Assembly: GCF_039812505.1 (NCBI RefSeq)
Contig: NZ_JBDIAQ010000040.1
Location: 1-26,332, forward strand
Direction: 5' to 3'
Source of the DNA: Intrasporangium_A sp039812505
GTDB taxonomy: Bacteria; Actinomycetota; Actinomycetes; Actinomycetales; Dermatophilaceae
DNA length: 26,332 nucleotides
Positions 23,803-26,332 of this stretch are shown here, piece after piece. Position numbers and translations under genes: made by a program. Positions within the stretch are counted from its first letter, which is position 1, and each line of letters begins with the position of its first letter. Under the pieces are notes generated by a model that was not told the origin of the DNA, did no database searches, and saw only the letters and a program-made list of their open reading frames with translations.

Positions 23803-25266
23803 TCAGAGCGCGATGCCGACGTACTTGGTCTCGAGGTACTCCTCGATGCCCTCGGCGCCGCCCTCGCGGCCGACCCCGGAGGCCTTGACGCCGCCGAACG
23901 GGGCGGCCGGGTTGGACACGACGCCCTGGTTCACCCCGACCATGCCGTACTCGAGGGCCTCGCTGACCGTGAGCGCGCGGGTCAGGTCGCGGGTGAACAG
24001 ATAGGCCACGAGCCCGTACTCGGTGTCGTTGGCGAGCCGGATCGCCTCCTCGTCGGTGACGAAGGTGCGCACCGGCGCGACCGGGCCGAAGATCTCCTCC
24101 CGGTTGACGTCGGCGTCGGCCGTCACGCCGGACAGCACCGTGGGCTGGAAGAACCAGCCCGGCCCGTCCACCGGCTGCCCACCGGTCAGCACCCGGGCTC
24201 CCTTGGCGACGGCGTCGTCGAGCAGCGCGGTCACCTTCTCGCGCGACTTCTCGTCGATGAGCGGCCCGACGTCGACGCCCTCGTCGGTGCCGCGGCCCCA
24301 GCGGAGGGCGCCCATCCGGGCGGCAAGCCGCTCGGAGAACTCGGCGGCGACCGACTCGTGGACGTAGAACCGGTTGGCCGCGGTGCACGCCTCGCCGATG
24401 TTGCGCATCTTGGCCAGCATCGCCCCGTCGACGGCCTTGTCGAGGTCGGCGTCGGCGAAGACCAGGAACGGCGCATTGCCGCCGAGCTCCATCGACACCC
24501 GGAGGATCTGCTCGCTCGCCTGCTCCATCAGGGCGCGCCCCACCGGAGTCGAGCCGGTGAACGTCAGCTTGCGCAGCCGCGGGTCGCGGATGAGTGGCTC
24601 CATCACGGCGCCGCTGTGGCTGGTCGTGACCACGTTGAGCACCCCCGGCGGCAGCCCGCAGCCCTGCAGCAGGTCGGCCAGGGCCAGCATGCTCAGGGGG
24701 GTCTGGCTCGCGGGCTTGACGACCATCGTGCAGCCCGCGGCGATGGCCGGGCCGATCTTGCGGGTGCCCATCGCCAGCGGGAAGTTCCACGGCGTGATCA
24801 TCAGCGTCGGCCCGACGGGCTGCTTCATGGTCAGCAGCCGGGTCGCGCCGTTCGGCGCCGTCGACCAGCGACCGGAGACGCGCACGGCCTCCTCGGAGAA
24901 CCACCGGAAGAACTCCGCGCCGTAGGCCGCCTCCCCCCGCGACTCGGCCAGCGTCTTGCCCATCTCCATCGTCATCAGCAGGGCGAACTCGTCCGCCCGC
25001 GCGGTGATCTGCTCGTATGCCGCCCGCAGCAGCTCCGCGCGGTCGCGCGGTGCGGTGCGCGCCCAGTCGTGCTGGGCGGCGGCTGCGGCGTCGAGGGCCG
25101 CGCGGCCGTCCGCCGGGGACGCGTCGGCCACATACGTGAGGACCGCCCCGGTGGCCGGGTCGTCCACGGCGAGCTTGCCGCCGCCGTCGGCGTCGCGCCA
25201 CTCGCCGCCGATCAGCAGGCCCTTGGGGACGGAATCGATCACTGACTGCTCTGTCACGCTTTCCAT
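23803..25266 (-). CDS. gabD: NAD(P)-dependent succinate-semialdehyde dehydrogenase-type aldehyde dehydrogenase
   Basis: 487 residues, normal ALDH length. Catalytic residues are visible: N161 (TPWNFPLAM), K184 (VVKPASQTPLS), E260 (SMELGGNAPF) and the nucleophile C294 in GEACTAANRF. EIFGPVAPV and GVNQGVVSNPAAPFGGVKASGVGREGG are the usual C-terminal signatures. GEACTAANRF and the PFGGVK(A/E)SG ending fit the GabD/SSADH subgroup, which oxidises succinate semialdehyde to succinate; other short semialdehydes are possible. No GABA transaminase is nearby. ATG 25266 has TAGGGT 6 nt upstream (leaderless layout) and no Shine-Dalgarno. It is divergent from the gene at 25437. Confidence 0.9.
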   Translation of the reverse strand: MESVTEQSVIDSVPKGLLIGGEWRDADGGGKLAVDDPATGAVLTYVADASPADGRAALDAAAAAQHDWARTAPRDRAELLRAAYEQITARADEFALLMTMEMGKTLAESRGEAAYGAEFFRWFSEEAVRVSGRWSTAPNGATRLLTMKQPVGPTLMITPWNFPLAMGTRKIGPAIAAGCTMVVKPASQTPLSMLALADLLQGCGLPPGVLNVVTTSHSGAVMEPLIRDPRLRKLTFTGSTPVGRALMEQASEQILRVSMELGGNAPFLVFADADLDKAVDGAMLAKMRNIGEACTAANRFYVHESVAAEFSERLAARMGALRWGRGTDEGVDVGPLIDEKSREKVTALLDDAVAKGARVLTGGQPVDGPGWFFQPTVLSGVTADADVNREEIFGPVAPVRTFVTDEEAIRLANDTEYGLVAYLFTRDLTRALTVSEALEYGMVGVNQGVVSNPAAPFGGVKASGVGREGGAEGIEEYLETKYVGIAL

Positions 25267-25272
25267 GCTTCG

Positions 25273-25278
25273 ACCCTA
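25273..25278 (-). promoter_or_regulatory. Candidate -10 (TAGGGT) for leaderless aldehyde dehydrogenase mRNA
   Basis: TAGGGT on the minus strand ends 6 nt before ATG 25266. Confidence 0.5.
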
Positions 25279-25436
25279 GTCCCGCCACACGGTGCGCGTG
25301 GGTCACCCGGGGCGGGCGGCACCCCCCGGCCACCCCGGCATCCCAGCCCGCGGCTCGCGCCTGGAACTGTCGTCGCCTCGGGACCGTTGACCGGGTGGCT
25401 CGAGCGAGCCGCCCGCCCTCGAGACCAGGAGCCGTC

Positions 25437-26123
25437 ATGGGATTCCTCGACCGACTGCTCGGCCGTGAGCCGCAGCGCCCCCCGACGCCGATGCCCGCAC
25501 CCGTGGGGCGCCCCTACGAGGCGCCGGCACCGCGTGGCGGGGCATCGGTCGACGACGAACGGGCGATCGCCCGTTACCGGTACCTGCTGCGCACCGCGCC
25601 CCCGGAGGACATCGAGCGAGTGCACGCCGAGGCGTTCGCCCAGCTGAGCCAGGAGCAGCGCCAGATGGTGCTCCAGCGGCTGACCGAGGACCTGCCCGAG
25701 GCCGAGCGCCCCCGCTCCACAGAGCCCGCCGACCTGGCGCGCAGCGCGACCCGGGCCGAGCTGTCCCGCCCGGGCTACCTGCAGCGCTCCTTCGGGGGCG
25801 GCATGGGCATGGGTGGCATGTTCGCCGGCTCGATGCTCGGCACGATCGCGGGCGTCGTCGTCGGTTCGGCTGTCGCTGACGCCCTGTTCGACGGCTATTC
25901 GTCCTCACCCGAGGCAGCGGATGCCGGTGACACGGACGCGGGCCAGGACGGCTCAGGGGGCGACGGCTCGGGAGGCGACTCGGGCACCGCCACCGCCGGA
26001 GACTCCGCCGATGGCGCCGGCAGCGATCCGGGTCTCGGCGACGCCGGAGGAGACTCCGGCTTCGAGGGCTTCGGCGGCTTCGAGGGCTTCGGCGGCTTCG
26101 GGGGCGGCGACTTCGGGTTCTGA
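25437..26123 (+). CDS. Hypothetical actinobacterial protein with glycine-rich membrane-like segment and GF-repeat tail
   Basis: 228 residues from ATG 25437, with AGGAG at 25427-25431. Four regions are visible. The N-terminus is amphipathic (MGFLDRLLGREP) followed by a proline-rich linker. A helical domain follows (about 40-85: YRYLLRTAPPEDIERVHAEAFAQLSQEQRQMVLQRL). A glycine/methionine-rich hydrophobic segment (about 120-150: GGGMGMGGMFAGSMLGTIAGVVVGSAVADALF) could insert in a membrane. The tail is acidic, Gly/Ser/Asp-rich and low-complexity, ending in GFEGFGGF repeats and DFGF. Proteins of this layout are widespread in Actinobacteria as hypotheticals. No enzymatic motif is seen and the function is unknown. 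Confidence 0.8.
   Translation: MGFLDRLLGREPQRPPTPMPAPVGRPYEAPAPRGGASVDDERAIARYRYLLRTAPPEDIERVHAEAFAQLSQEQRQMVLQRLTEDLPEAERPRSTEPADLARSATRAELSRPGYLQRSFGGGMGMGGMFAGSMLGTIAGVVVGSAVADALFDGYSSSPEAADAGDTDAGQDGSGGDGSGGDSGTATAGDSADGAGSDPGLGDAGGDSGFEGFGGFEGFGGFGGGDFGF
26061..26096 (+). repeat. Two 18-bp tandem repeats encoding FEGFGG
   Basis: TTCGAGGGCTTCGGCGGC occurs at 26061-26078 and 26079-26096, followed by a partial third unit. It encodes the C-terminal GF-rich repeats and is prone to copy-number slippage. Confidence 0.8.
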
Positions 26124-26332
26124 GTAGCCGCCCCCTGTCGAGGTGCAGCGTTACCCAGGGGTGCTGAACCGGCCGCGGAACGGGTGCCGGTTTCGATGAT
26201 GGTCCGTGATGGCGGTTCTGGCCGGCGACCGGTGCACCGGCCGGCGGCATACCATCGGGTTCGCCCTCGACCGCACGGTTGGAGCGGGGGGCGGTCGTGC
26301 GAGTGCGCCGGCGTCACACGCCGGCCAGGTGG
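26124..26332. other. Right-end region without a certain gene
   Basis: An open plus-strand frame from ATG 26209 (MAVLAGDRCTGRRHTIGF) runs off the edge, but nothing in it is recognisable. The region also has the palindrome CCGGTGCACCGG (26229-26240), a GGCGGCATAC copy (26243-26252) and a perfect 8-bp hairpin GCCGGCGT-CAC-ACGCCGGC (26307-26325), possibly a terminator. Confidence 0.35.

Noticed and set aside
22195..25245. 1016-codon open plus-strand frame across dxr and the aldehyde dehydrogenase
   Set aside because: High GC leaves few stop codons in this antisense frame. The protein is low-complexity (Arg/Gly/Asp/Glu) and the minus strand carries two clear enzymes.
25895..26317. Minus-strand frame rich in KPPKPSKP repeats
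   Set aside because: It is the antisense of the glycine-rich tail repeats of the gene at 25437. Its proline/lysine repeats are produced by the GGC-TTC DNA repeat.

Overview
The window comes from a very GC-rich actinobacterium. The minus-strand order dxr - rseP/rip - ispG - GNAT, with proS further along, is the order known from Mycobacterium and other Actinobacteria. The strong C/G third-position bias, the many GTG starts and the leaderless -10 layouts agree with this. I lean towards Micrococcales (Intrasporangiaceae-like), but that is an inference from general style, not a proven placement. No tRNA, rRNA, CRISPR array, transposase or integrase was seen.

Left end (1-3646): the tail of an unknown gene, then a mosaic region. 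A decayed 5' end of a yyaL-type (DUF255 thioredoxin) gene lies at about 192-268. It is followed by an AbiEi-like antitoxin fragment, a VapB/VapC toxin-antitoxin pair and a complete yyaL gene. The first ~45 codons of that complete gene have a visibly different codon style. This looks like a small insertion that displaced the native 5' end of yyaL and supplied a substitute.

Catabolic block (4246-9325): a divergent LysR regulator and a tightly overlapping four-gene operon (class III CoA-transferase, acyl-CoA dehydrogenase, CitE-like lyase, MaoC/hotdog hydratase). Its composition matches the Pseudomonas aeruginosa itaconate-degradation cluster (ict, ich, ccl, an acyl-CoA dehydrogenase and a LysR regulator). 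The predicted route is itaconate to itaconyl-CoA to citramalyl-CoA to acetyl-CoA plus pyruvate.

Central block (9346-12619, minus): proS, a HAD-like protein and a TauE/SafE-type membrane protein, joined by stop/start overlaps. Next (12835-17326, plus) come a methyltransferase, a GNAT acetyltransferase, an Nramp-related transporter without the metal-binding DPGN motif, and an L-idonate 5-dehydrogenase-like enzyme without the structural-zinc cysteines.

Right block (17380-25266, minus): GNAT (Rv2867c-like), RNase Z, ispG, a frameshifted gene remnant, rseP/rip, dxr, and a succinate-semialdehyde-type aldehyde dehydrogenase. A divergent glycine-rich hypothetical protein follows on the plus strand. 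ispG and dxr are two enzymes of the MEP isoprenoid pathway.

Two window-wide patterns stand out. The 10-mer GGCGGCATAC occurs exactly ten times, counting both strands, where about 0.1 would be expected by chance. Several genes also have a -10 hexamer ending 6-7 nt before the start codon, predicting leaderless mRNAs; this moves the predicted starts of ispG and dxr downstream.
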